Assembly (NCBI GenBank): GCA_947628735.1
Contig: CANRAY010000009.1
Span: 1-47,657 of the forward strand
Direction of reading: 5' to 3'
DNA: 47,657 bases
Source of the DNA: an uncultured Clostridia bacterium
Lineage (GTDB): Bacteria > Bacillota > Clostridia > TANB77 > CAG-508
Both the position numbers and the translations under genes were made by a program. Shown here in pieces: positions 1-8,283 of the stretch. Every line of letters starts with the position of its first letter. The stretch's first letter is position 1. Under the pieces are notes generated by a model. The model saw nothing but the letters and a program-made list of their open reading frames with translations. It was not told the DNA's origin and made no database searches.

Positions 1-162
1 CATAAAATCTTTATATTTTTGTAATTGAGCAACTGCTTCTGCTTTGGCAGTATCTAACTCTAGAACTTCTTGTTCTAGAGTTTTTGCTTTCTCAAAATAT
101 GAAACACTAATAAAATAGGGGAAAAGAACGGATAAATCCAAAATGCCAAAAATATTTATCAC
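1..162 (-). CDS. Partial ORF running off the left edge, coiled-coil type
   Basis: A minus-strand frame is open from just after the integrase stop codon (TAA at 177-175) to the window edge. It is in the same frame as the integrase, and the first plausible start is GTG at 162-160. The visible product has a hydrophobic stretch (about residues 2-21) followed by a charged heptad-like segment (EKAKTLEQEVLELDTAKAEA), suggesting a short membrane anchor plus coiled coil. There is no good ribosome binding site. It could be the 5' part of an element gene, a gene remnant cut by integration, or chance. I do not recognise it. Confidence 0.3.
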   Translation of the reverse strand, partial: MINIFGILDLSVLFPYFISVSYFEKAKTLEQEVLELDTAKAEAVAQLQKYKDFM

Positions 163-179
163 ATTTTTATCACTTTAAT
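154..179. repeat. 26-bp direct repeat, left copy (integrase arm-site-like)
   Basis: This copy matches 1383-1408 in 25 of 26 positions, differing at 163 (A versus T). It contains two TTTATCAC half-sites at 155-162 and 166-173, exactly 11 bp apart. It overlaps the last codons of the integrase gene. Closely spaced short direct repeats beside a tyrosine integrase gene are typical of arm-type binding sites, but an att-site duplication is equally possible. Confidence 0.7.
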
Positions 180-1311
180 TTAATAAGAAATCGATTTTTT
201 GGATCATTCCTTTCTTAGTTTTAGGGAGGGCATCTAGGTAGATTTCTGTGATTTTTATACTGCTATGACCAAGTAATTCTTTTACAGTGATAAGGTCAGC
301 TCCATGGGTAAGGAGCATAGTTGCAAAAGTGTGTCTAAGATCATGAAATTTTCGATATGCTAAGTTACTATTTTTTAAAGTATTCCTCCATACTTTTTGC
401 AAATGTTTTGCATTAACATATGATCCATCATTTTTACAAAATACATAATCGGAAATATGGGGAAGGGAAGAGAGTAATTTATAAATAGAAGCGGCCATGG
501 GAATAATTCGTATTGAATTTTGAGTTTTAGGTTCTTGCAATAAAGTGACATATTTACGATCTCCATTTTCAGAAATTTCAGCAGATGTGTTTAAATTATG
601 CAGAACATGAATTTCTCTGTGTCTAAAGTCAATATCATCCCATTGAAGCCCTAAAATTTCACCTTGTCTCATTCCTGTACCAAGTGCAAAGAGTACAATT
701 TGTTCATAAGGGGTATTTTTAAATAATCTTCTTAGAGTTTTAATTTCATTTTCATTGAAATAGGAAAATTCTACTTTTTTGTTTGATATTATCTTCAGTG
801 CAGCTTCTTTTTTTGCTTTGGGAAGAGTTACATTTAAACAAGGATTTTTAACAATATATCCTTCTCTATCTGCAAAACCAAAAAACTGTCTTAAAAGCTT
901 GTGAACTTTTTTTACAGTATTTGTAGAAATATCTTCTTTTAATAAATCATTGTAATATTCTTGCATTCGCAAAGTTTTTATTTCGTTAATGGGTAAATCA
1001 GAAATAAAATGTCTTTTTATATAATTTCGATATGTAGATTCATAAGTTTCAAAGGAAGAGGGCCTCAGTTCGTTTTTTTTGACAGAAAATAACCATTTAG
1101 GTAATAAAAGATTAATAGTTACAATTTGCCCATTATTAATGAATCCCATTTTTAATCCATTCATATATTGATCAACTTTTTGAGATGCTTCTTTAAGACC
1201 TGTACCATAAAAAGCTTTTCTAATAGGAGTACCGTCAGCTTTTTTTCCAATCGTTTTTGTAATCCTATAATATCTTTTTCCATTTACTGAAAAATTCGTT
1301 TTATTTGCCAT
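175..1311 (-). CDS. Tyrosine recombinase / phage-type integrase
   Basis: 378-residue site-specific recombinase that would cut and rejoin DNA at att sites of an integrative element or prophage. Order of parts: an Arm-binding-like N-terminus (residues 1-60, the AP2-type fold seen in Tn916-like integrases), a SAM-like core-binding domain (about 70-170), and the catalytic domain (about 190-375). Visible catalytic residues are Arg in TGMRQGEILGLQWDDID, the HDLRHTFAT box (H..R), the second His in LLGHSSIKIT, and the nucleophilic Tyr in TEIYLDAL. The start is an ATG preceded by AAGGAG. The gene is flanked by a near-perfect 26-bp direct repeat (154-179 and 1383-1408). No excisionase, relaxase or phage structural gene is visible, so the rest of any element must lie left of the window or has been lost. 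Intact and full length for the family. Confidence 0.93.
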   Translation of the reverse strand: MANKTNFSVNGKRYYRITKTIGKKADGTPIRKAFYGTGLKEASQKVDQYMNGLKMGFINNGQIVTINLLLPKWLFSVKKNELRPSSFETYESTYRNYIKRHFISDLPINEIKTLRMQEYYNDLLKEDISTNTVKKVHKLLRQFFGFADREGYIVKNPCLNVTLPKAKKEAALKIISNKKVEFSYFNENEIKTLRRLFKNTPYEQIVLFALGTGMRQGEILGLQWDDIDFRHREIHVLHNLNTSAEISENGDRKYVTLLQEPKTQNSIRIIPMAASIYKLLSSLPHISDYVFCKNDGSYVNAKHLQKVWRNTLKNSNLAYRKFHDLRHTFATMLLTHGADLITVKELLGHSSIKITEIYLDALPKTKKGMIQKIDFLLN

Positions 1312-1382
1312 AAAACATCACTCCTTTTATAAAAAATTTCTCCTATTATATCACCAAAAATATGGAAATAGTTGTCAGCAAA

Positions 1383-1408
1383 ATTTATCACTTTTTTATC
1401 ACTTTAAT
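1383..1408. repeat. 26-bp direct repeat, right copy
   Basis: Second copy of the repeat at 154-179, in direct orientation 1229 bp away. It has the same pair of TTTATCAC/TTTTATCAC half-sites one helical turn apart. It lies about 70 bp upstream of the integrase start codon, so it could also act as an autoregulatory integrase site. The rest of 1312-1600 is AT-rich and holds no gene, only the miaB promoter. Confidence 0.7.
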
Positions 1409-1559
1409 AAAAAAATCATAGTTTTGTGAAATAATTGTCGTTCTAAATAAAATTTTTATAACCTTAAAATAATTGAAAAGATAATTTGCAAATTTTACCA
1501 ATTTTCGACAAAAAATAACAACATTTGTTATATCTTTGCGTCGGATATTACTAAATATC

Positions 1560-1588
1560 TTGAAAAAAGTTGGCTTTTAGTATAAAAT
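1560..1588 (+). promoter_or_regulatory. Sigma-A-type promoter for the miaB operon
   Basis: TTGAAA at 1560-1565, a 17-bp spacer, and TAAAAT at 1583-1588, about 30 bp upstream of the miaB start. Confidence 0.55.
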
Positions 1589-1616
1589 AATACAGTATAA
1601 ATTGGAGGAGTTTGGT

Positions 1617-3017
1617 TTGAAAAAAGTAGATATAACAGAACAATTAGAATATATAGAAAAAGTAAAAGAAATTAATGATGGAAAGAATTTAAAATATTAC
1701 ATATTAACCATGGGATGTCAGTTAAATGAGAATGATTCAGAAAAAATATGCGGAATGCTTGAAGAAATGAATTATTCAAAGACCGAAGAAATGAAAGAGG
1801 CTGGTCTCATTATTTTCAATACTTGCTGTGTTAGAGAAAATGCAGAAGAAAGATTATTTGGAAAACTAGGAGAAGTAAAAAAACAAAGAGAAGAAAGAGG
1901 AGCAATTATAGCAATTGGTGGATGTATGATGCAAGAAGATCATATTGTAGAGAAAATTAAACAAAGCTACCAATATGATGTAATATTTGGAACACATACA
2001 TTACATAAATTTCCAGAAGATTTATATAATGCAATAATAAATGAAAAAAGAATTACTGATATAATTGACATAGAAGGAGAAATAATAGAAGGACTACCAA
2101 TTAAAAGAGATAACAATATTAAAGCGTCTGTTACCATTATGAATGGATGCAATAATTTTTGCAGTTATTGCATTGTGCCATATGTAAGAGGAAGAGAGAG
2201 AAGTAGACAAGCAGAAGATATTTTAGATGAAGTAAGACAATTAGCAAAACAAGGATATAAGGAAATCACATTATTGGGACAAAATGTGAATTCATACATG
2301 GTAGAAGAAAACAAAAAAGGAAATAATTCACCAATTAATACATTCGCAAAATTATTGACAGAAATAAATCAAATAAGTGGTATTGAAAAGATTCGCTTCA
2401 TATCACCACATCCAAAAGATTTTACAGATGATGTAATAGAAGCAATTAGAGATTGTGAAAAAGTAAGTAAATTGGTTCATTTACCTTTGCAATCAGGAAG
2501 TACAAATGTCTTAAAAGTAATGAATCGTAAATATACAAAAGAGCAATATTTAAATCTTGTAGAAAAAATGAAACAACAAATTCCAAACGTAACTTTTTCT
2601 ACAGATATTATTGTAGGCTTCCCAGGAGAGACAGAAGAAGATTTTGAAGATACATTAGATGTTGTTAGAAAAGTAGGATTTGAGCAGATATTTATGTTCA
2701 TTTATTCAAGGCGTGTAGGAACTCCAGGGGATAAAATGGAAAATCAAATACCAGAAGAAATAAAACATCAGAGATTTGATAGACTAAAAAAGTTATATGA
2801 AGATAGTGTATCAGAGAATAATAAAAAATATATAGGAAGAACAGAAGAAATTTTAGTAGAAGGATATAGCAAGAATAATGAAAATCTTTTAACCGGAAGA
2901 ACAGACTCTAATAAAGTTGTTGTTTTTGAAGGAAAAAAAGATTTAATTGGAAAAATGGTAAACATTAAGATAATATCAGAACATATGTGGTACTTAAAAG
3001 GAGAAATATGTAAATGA
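1617..3017 (+). CDS. miaB: tRNA-2-methylthio-N6-isopentenyladenosine synthase MiaB
   Basis: Radical-SAM methylthiotransferase that adds the 2-methylthio group to i6A37 of tRNAs reading UNN codons, using two 4Fe-4S clusters. Order: UPF0004 domain with three cluster cysteines (TMGCQLNENDSE, NTCCVRENAEE, GGCMMQE), radical SAM core with CNNFCSYC followed by IVPYVRGRERSR (the MiaB signature), and a C-terminal TRAM RNA-binding domain (about the last 65 residues). Length of about 466 residues is normal. A longer reading from TTG at 1602 is possible, but GGAGGAG at 1604-1610 would then be coding; TTG at 1617 sits 6 nt after that ribosome binding site and is preferred. The stop overlaps the next start by 4 nt (ATGA), so the two are translationally coupled. 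Confidence 0.95.
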   Translation: MKKVDITEQLEYIEKVKEINDGKNLKYYILTMGCQLNENDSEKICGMLEEMNYSKTEEMKEAGLIIFNTCCVRENAEERLFGKLGEVKKQREERGAIIAIGGCMMQEDHIVEKIKQSYQYDVIFGTHTLHKFPEDLYNAIINEKRITDIIDIEGEIIEGLPIKRDNNIKASVTIMNGCNNFCSYCIVPYVRGRERSRQAEDILDEVRQLAKQGYKEITLLGQNVNSYMVEENKKGNNSPINTFAKLLTEINQISGIEKIRFISPHPKDFTDDVIEAIRDCEKVSKLVHLPLQSGSTNVLKVMNRKYTKEQYLNLVEKMKQQIPNVTFSTDIIVGFPGETEEDFEDTLDVVRKVGFEQIFMFIYSRRVGTPGDKMENQIPEEIKHQRFDRLKKLYEDSVSENNKKYIGRTEEILVEGYSKNNENLLTGRTDSNKVVVFEGKKDLIGKMVNIKIISEHMWYLKGEICK

Positions 3018-3661
3018 ATGAAGAAGTAATTTTTAATTTAACACCAGAACAAAGGGAAGAAATGATAAAAGCTATTATAACCAAGGTATCAACAGACCCA
3101 AAAATGAAAGACGATACAAAAACAAGAAATACAAAATGGAAAAATAAAGAATTTGTAAGACAAGTTATTTTAGACTATGTAAAGCTTTTAACAGTAAAAA
3201 GAAATGCAATGATAGTAGAAACAGAAGGTTTAATTACTGAAAAAGAAGCTTTTGCAATTATATATAGGAATTTTAATTTTAGAAATAAACCAAACCCTAA
3301 AAAGGCGGAAGAAACATTAAAAATTTTAGATGAATATATGCCAGCAGAGGGTACTAACAAAGTATTTAAAGGATTTCCTAAAATTGTAACAACAGCATCA
3401 ACAGAAGTAAAAAATAGATTAGAAATCTTAAGAAAATATGGATATATACCAAGAATAATAGAAAATCCTAAAAAGTTGATGGCATCATCTTCATGGATAG
3501 ATAGCAGACTAGCATATTATGAAAATTTAATTAGAATTGGATCAGAAACTAGAAAACTTTTTGAAATACCTGCATCTGAAATATTAAGTGATAAAGTAAA
3601 AATGGAAAAAACAGAAAAAGCAGAAGAAAAAGAAGATTATGAAGAAGAAGAAGGAAGGTAA
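3014..3661 (+). CDS. Hypothetical protein between miaB and mutS
   Basis: 215 residues, not recognised. The start overlaps the miaB stop (ATGA), and the stop lies 5 nt before mutS, so it is firmly embedded in this operon. The sequence is mostly charged and helical, with no signal peptide or membrane segment. The last ~25 residues are an acidic low-complexity tail (Lys/Glu then an EDYEEEEGR end). The middle contains the segment NKVFKGFPKIVTTASTEVKNRLEIL. Probably cytoplasmic. The location beside a tRNA modifier and a mismatch-repair gene does not by itself define a role. Confidence 0.85.
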   Translation: MNEEVIFNLTPEQREEMIKAIITKVSTDPKMKDDTKTRNTKWKNKEFVRQVILDYVKLLTVKRNAMIVETEGLITEKEAFAIIYRNFNFRNKPNPKKAEETLKILDEYMPAEGTNKVFKGFPKIVTTASTEVKNRLEILRKYGYIPRIIENPKKLMASSSWIDSRLAYYENLIRIGSETRKLFEIPASEILSDKVKMEKTEKAEEKEDYEEEEGR

Positions 3662-3666
3662 CTAAT

Positions 3667-6279
3667 ATGGCAGAGTTTTCACCAATGATGCAACACTATT
3701 TAGAAACTAAAAATCAATATAAAGATTGCATACTTTTTTATCGTTTAGGAGATTTTTATGAAATGTTTTTTGAAGATGCAATAACTGCTTCAAGAGAATT
3801 AGAATTAACACTAACAGGAAAAGAATGTGGTCAAGAAGAAAAAGCACCAATGTGTGGAGTACCATATCATGCAGCAGAAACATATATTGCAAGATTAATT
3901 GAAAAAGGATTTAAGGTTGCTATTTGTGAACAATTAGAAGATCCAAAAAAAGCAAAAGGCATTGTAAAAAGAGATGTTATTAGAGTTGTAACCCCAGGAA
4001 CAGTAATGGAATCTAATCTATTAGAAGAAAAAAGAAACAATTATATTATGGGAATATATAAAAATGGCATTTACTATGGCGTAACTGTATGTGATGTTTC
4101 TACAGGTGATTTTAGAACAACTCAAATTAAAGATACAAATAATTTTGCAACATTGTTAGATGAAATAGCTAAATACACACCAGCTGAAATTGTAGTAAAT
4201 CCAATGATGTATGAATGTCAAGAAGAAATTGATAAAATAAAAGCAAGATTTGATATATTTGTATCACGTTTAGATGAAGAAAAATTTGACCATGATGATA
4301 CATATATTAAAGAAAAATATCATTTAATAGATGATAATGGAAATACAATAGATAGTATAAAAGATAGCACATTGGCAATATCTGCAACAAATGGATTAGT
4401 AAAATATTTGATAGATACGCAAAAAAATACTCTAGATCATATTAATAAATTAATTATATACAGCACAACTAAATACATGGCATTAGATATTAGTGCAAGA
4501 AGAAATTTGGAAATTACAGAAAGATTAAGAGATAAAAGCAAAAAAGGAACACTATTATGGGTATTAGACAAAACATCAACTTCTATGGGAGGAAGAATGC
4601 TAAGAAGATGGCTAAGCGATCCATTAATAGATGTAAATCAAATTAATGCTAGATTAGATGCTGTAGAAGAATTGAAAAACAATATCATTTTAAGAGGAGA
4701 TATTATAGATGCACTAAAAAAAGTATATGATATTGAAAGATTAGCAGGAAAAATCTCTTATGGAAGTGCAAATGGTAGGGATTTAATTTCATTAAAAAAT
4801 TCTGTAAAACAATTACCAGATGTAAAAAAAGCGTTACAATCAGCTAATGCAAAAATGATTGTGGATTTATATGATGGACTAGATGAACTACAAGACGTAT
4901 ACGAAATGATAGACAAAGCAATTGTAGAAGAACCACCAATTAGTGTTAAAGAAGGTGGACTAATTAAATTAGGATATGATCCAGAAATTGATCAATTAAA
5001 ATTAGCAACAACAGAAGGCAAAAACTGGATTATTAACTTAGAAGCGGAAGAAAGAGAAAAAACAGGAATCAAAAATTTAAAAGTAGGCTTTAACAAAGTA
5101 TTTGGCTACTATATTGAAGTAACAAAATCAAATATGTCAATGGTTCCAGATAGATTTATACGTAAACAAACCTTAACAAATGGTGAAAGATATATTACAG
5201 AAGAATTAAAAAATCTAGAAAATCAAATATTAGGAGCAGAGGAAAAGGTAGTTAATCTAGAATATAGTGTATTTGCAGAAATAAGAGATAAAATAGAAAC
5301 TCAAATTCAAAGAATACAAAAATCAGCTAATATGATATCAATATTGGATGTACTATGTTCATTTGCAACAGTAGCTGAAGATTTAAATTATGTAAAACCA
5401 ATTATTGATCATGAAGGAATTATAGATATTAAAGATGGAAGACATCCAGTAATTGAAAAAATGCTTCCAAGTGGAGCTTTTGTACAAAATGATACATATT
5501 TGGATAAAGATAAGAATAGACTATCTATTATTACAGGACCAAACATGGCAGGAAAATCTACATATATGCGTCAGGTAGCACTTATTACTTTAATGGCACA
5601 ATGTGGTAGTTTTGTACCTGCATCATATGCTAAAATTGGTGTTGTAGATAAAATATTTACAAGAGTAGGTGCTTCTGATGATTTAAGCATGGGGCAAAGC
5701 ACATTTATGGTAGAAATGATGGAAGTAGCTAATATCCTAAAAGAAGCTACTTGCAACAGCTTAGTTGTATTAGATGAAATAGGAAGAGGAACATCAACTT
5801 ATGATGGACTATCTATTGCATGGGCTGTAGCTGAATATATTTCAGACAGCGAAAAATGTGGTGCTAAAACATTATTTGCTACCCATTACCATGAATTAAC
5901 AAAGTTAGAAGATAAAATAGAAGGAATAAAAAATTACTCAATTGCAGTAAAAGAAAAGGGAGAAGATGTTATCTTTTTAAGAAAGATTGTACCAGGAGGA
6001 ACAGATGAAAGCTATGGCGTACATGTAGCAAAATTAGCAGGTGTTCCTAATATAGTAACAAAAAGAGCAAATGAAATTTTAAGAACATTGGAAAGAAAAA
6101 GCATTTTAGGAGAGAAAATACAAGAAAAAGAAAATAAACAAGTAGCAGCAGGACAATTGGATTTATACAACTATAAACTAGCAGAAATAGCACACGAAAT
6201 AGACAAAATTAATATTAATGAATTAACTCCAATTGATGCTTTAAATGAAATTGTAAAAATCAAAGAAAAATTAAACTAG
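3667..6279 (+). CDS. mutS: DNA mismatch repair protein MutS
   Basis: 870-residue ATPase that binds mispaired bases and recruits MutL. The N-terminal mismatch-binding domain has the GDFYEMFFEDA motif (Phe-x-Glu reads the mismatch). Connector, lever and clamp domains follow. The C-terminal ABC-type ATPase has Walker A GPNMAGKST (about residue 625), the DDLSMGQSTFMVEM signature region, Walker B LVVLDEIGRGTST and the FATHYHEL switch. Length is standard for MutS1, and mismatch residues are present, so this is the repair enzyme and not MutS2. It starts at ATG 3667, after GGAAGG. No mutL follows; the next gene is a nucleoside kinase. Confidence 0.97.
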   Translation: MAEFSPMMQHYLETKNQYKDCILFYRLGDFYEMFFEDAITASRELELTLTGKECGQEEKAPMCGVPYHAAETYIARLIEKGFKVAICEQLEDPKKAKGIVKRDVIRVVTPGTVMESNLLEEKRNNYIMGIYKNGIYYGVTVCDVSTGDFRTTQIKDTNNFATLLDEIAKYTPAEIVVNPMMYECQEEIDKIKARFDIFVSRLDEEKFDHDDTYIKEKYHLIDDNGNTIDSIKDSTLAISATNGLVKYLIDTQKNTLDHINKLIIYSTTKYMALDISARRNLEITERLRDKSKKGTLLWVLDKTSTSMGGRMLRRWLSDPLIDVNQINARLDAVEELKNNIILRGDIIDALKKVYDIERLAGKISYGSANGRDLISLKNSVKQLPDVKKALQSANAKMIVDLYDGLDELQDVYEMIDKAIVEEPPISVKEGGLIKLGYDPEIDQLKLATTEGKNWIINLEAEEREKTGIKNLKVGFNKVFGYYIEVTKSNMSMVPDRFIRKQTLTNGERYITEELKNLENQILGAEEKVVNLEYSVFAEIRDKIETQIQRIQKSANMISILDVLCSFATVAEDLNYVKPIIDHEGIIDIKDGRHPVIEKMLPSGAFVQNDTYLDKDKNRLSIITGPNMAGKSTYMRQVALITLMAQCGSFVPASYAKIGVVDKIFTRVGASDDLSMGQSTFMVEMMEVANILKEATCNSLVVLDEIGRGTSTYDGLSIAWAVAEYISDSEKCGAKTLFATHYHELTKLEDKIEGIKNYSIAVKEKGEDVIFLRKIVPGGTDESYGVHVAKLAGVPNIVTKRANEILRTLERKSILGEKIQEKENKQVAAGQLDLYNYKLAEIAHEIDKININELTPIDALNEIVKIKEKLN

Positions 6280-6318
6280 GATAAAATTTCTAACTAAAGA
6301 CTTAAAGGAGGAATATGA

Positions 6319-7899
6319 GTGAAGGCATTAGAAAAATTAGCAAAAGAAAATAAGAAAATTATAGCTTGTAGATGGCATAATGAAGTTAAATCATTAAATA
6401 CAGAAGTCAATGAAAATGATACAGTAGAGCCAATCTACATAACAGAGAAAGATGGAAGAAGAATTTTTCAAAGAGGAATTCTATACATTATGAGTAAAGC
6501 ATTTAATAAATTGTATCCAACAGCTTTATTAACAGTAGATTTTCATTTATCAAATTCTTTATATTGTACAATAGACAACATGGAAGTTACAGAAGAAATG
6601 ATTTCAAAGGTAAAACAAGAAATGCAAGAAATTATAGATAAGAATTTGGAAATCAGAAAAGTAGAAATGTCAAAAGAAGAGGCAGAAGAATTCTATGAAA
6701 AAGAAAAGACTTTAAGAGGAAAATTTCAATTAGAAAATAAATATAAAGAAGAAGTATCACTTTATTTTTGTGAAGATTATTTCAATTATTTCTATGGAGT
6801 TATGCCAATTAGCACTGGATATATTGAAAAATTTGATATTATTAAATATCATGCAGGATTTCTAGTTAGATATCCATCAAAGGAACATCCTGATGTAATA
6901 GAAGAATATAAAGAAACAAAAAAATTACTTCATACAATTGAAGAATATGAAGATATTCATGAAGTATTAGGAGTAAATACTTTATATAAGCTAAATAAGC
7001 AAGTACAAGAAGGAAAAGAAAAAGACATTATTTTACTAGCAGAAGCCTTACATGAAAAGAAAATTTCTAACATAGCAGATAAGATTGTAAAAAGAAAAGG
7101 AATTAAGATGGTATTAATAGCAGGACCATCATCATCAGGCAAAACAACATTTGCACAAAGATTAGGAATACAGTTAAAATTAAATGGAATTAAACCAATT
7201 ACAATTTCAGTAGATAATTATTTTGTAGAAAGAGAAAATACACCAAGGGATGAAAATGGAGAATATGATTTTGAAAGAATTGATTCAATAGATTTAGAGT
7301 TATTTAATGATCATTTAACAAAACTATTAAATGGTGAAGAAATATTAGTACCTACATTTAATTTTAAAACAGGACATAAAGAATATCATGGAGAAACAAT
7401 GAAAATGAAAAGCAATGAAATACTAGTAATTGAAGGAATTCATTGCTTAAATGATAAATTAACAGAATCAATTCCAAGAGAACAAAAATATAAAGTATAT
7501 ATTAGTGCTCTAACAGTATTAAATATAGATTACTATAATAGAATTTCAACAACAGATACAAGATTAATTAGAAGAATTGTAAGGGACTATAATTTTAGAG
7601 GATATGATGCATTACATACATTAGAAACATGGGCTTCAGTTAATAGAGGAGAGGAAAGTCACATTTTCCCATTCCAAGAAGAAGCGGATAGTATGTTTAA
7701 CAGTTCTTTAATTTATGAAATAGGAGTATTAAAAAAACATGCAATGCCACTATTACAAGCAATTGCAAATGATAATCCAGAATATGCGGAAGCTAAAAAT
7801 TTATATGAGTTTTTGAAATATTTTGAAGATATTAGTGATGAATATGTACCAAAGAATTCTTTACTTCGCGAATTTATTGGCGGTGGTATTTGGGAATAA
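6319..7899 (+). CDS. Uridine-kinase-like nucleoside kinase with ThrRS-like N-terminus
   Basis: 526 residues. The N-terminal ~200 residues resemble the second additional domain of threonyl-tRNA synthetase (RIFQRGILYIMSKAFNKLYP, then a CEDYFNYFYG segment). The C-terminal half is a phosphoribulokinase/uridine kinase P-loop domain with Walker A GPSSSGKTT near residue 270 and TISVDNYFV, DFERIDSIDLELF and VIEGIHCLN motifs. This fusion is common in Clostridia as a putative nucleoside kinase; the substrate is not established. Start is GTG at 6319, placed 7 nt after AGGAGG (6306-6311); an ATG at 6315 is out of frame. Downstream gene at 12-nt spacing. Confidence 0.88.
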   Translation: MKALEKLAKENKKIIACRWHNEVKSLNTEVNENDTVEPIYITEKDGRRIFQRGILYIMSKAFNKLYPTALLTVDFHLSNSLYCTIDNMEVTEEMISKVKQEMQEIIDKNLEIRKVEMSKEEAEEFYEKEKTLRGKFQLENKYKEEVSLYFCEDYFNYFYGVMPISTGYIEKFDIIKYHAGFLVRYPSKEHPDVIEEYKETKKLLHTIEEYEDIHEVLGVNTLYKLNKQVQEGKEKDIILLAEALHEKKISNIADKIVKRKGIKMVLIAGPSSSGKTTFAQRLGIQLKLNGIKPITISVDNYFVERENTPRDENGEYDFERIDSIDLELFNDHLTKLLNGEEILVPTFNFKTGHKEYHGETMKMKSNEILVIEGIHCLNDKLTESIPREQKYKVYISALTVLNIDYYNRISTTDTRLIRRIVRDYNFRGYDALHTLETWASVNRGEESHIFPFQEEADSMFNSSLIYEIGVLKKHAMPLLQAIANDNPEYAEAKNLYEFLKYFEDISDEYVPKNSLLREFIGGGIWE

Positions 7900-7911
7900 G
7901 GGGAAAAGAAA

Positions 7912-8229
7912 ATGAGTAGAAAATTTACAGAAATAGATGAAGAATTTATATGCGATAATTGCGGTAAACATGTACCAAAGTTAGGATATTCTTGTAGAAA
8001 CCATTGTCCATATTGTTTACATTCAAAACATGTAGATATAAATCCAGGTGATAGGGAAGAAAAATGTCATGGAATACTAGAACCAGTTGGAGTAGAATTA
8101 GATAGCAAAAAAGGATATGTTATTATTTTTAAATGTAAAAAATGCGGGAAGATTTGTAGAAATAAAGCCGCAGAAGATGATAATATGGATTTAATTATTA
8201 AATTAACAGCAAGACATGAAATAGGATAA
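7912..8229 (+). CDS. RNHCP domain zinc-binding protein
   Basis: 105-residue protein with the RNHCP signature: FICDNCGKHVP, then SCRNHCPYCLHSKHVD, a GDREEKCHG segment and a final CKKCGKICRNKAAED knuckle. There are four CxxC-type pairs, so one or two zinc sites are likely. The family is small, widespread in Firmicutes and has no assigned biochemical role that I know of. It ends the miaB-mutS operon and is followed at once by a strong terminator. Confidence 0.88.
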   Translation: MSRKFTEIDEEFICDNCGKHVPKLGYSCRNHCPYCLHSKHVDINPGDREEKCHGILEPVGVELDSKKGYVIIFKCKKCGKICRNKAAEDDNMDLIIKLTARHEIG

Positions 8230-8241
8230 AATATGCAAAAT

Positions 8242-8274
8242 AAAAAGAAATGAGCTTAAACTCATTTCTTTTTT
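8242..8274. terminator. Bidirectional rho-independent terminator
   Basis: A 13-bp perfect stem (8242-8254 with 8261-8273) has a 6-nt loop, T-rich on the right and A-rich on the left, between the convergent RNHCP and U32 genes. It serves both strands. Confidence 0.88.
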
Positions 8275-8283
8275 ATTAACAAA

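Noticed and set aside
1602..1616. TTG at 1602 as the miaB start
   Set aside because: It would place the GGAGGAG ribosome binding site inside the gene; TTG at 1617 is correctly spaced.
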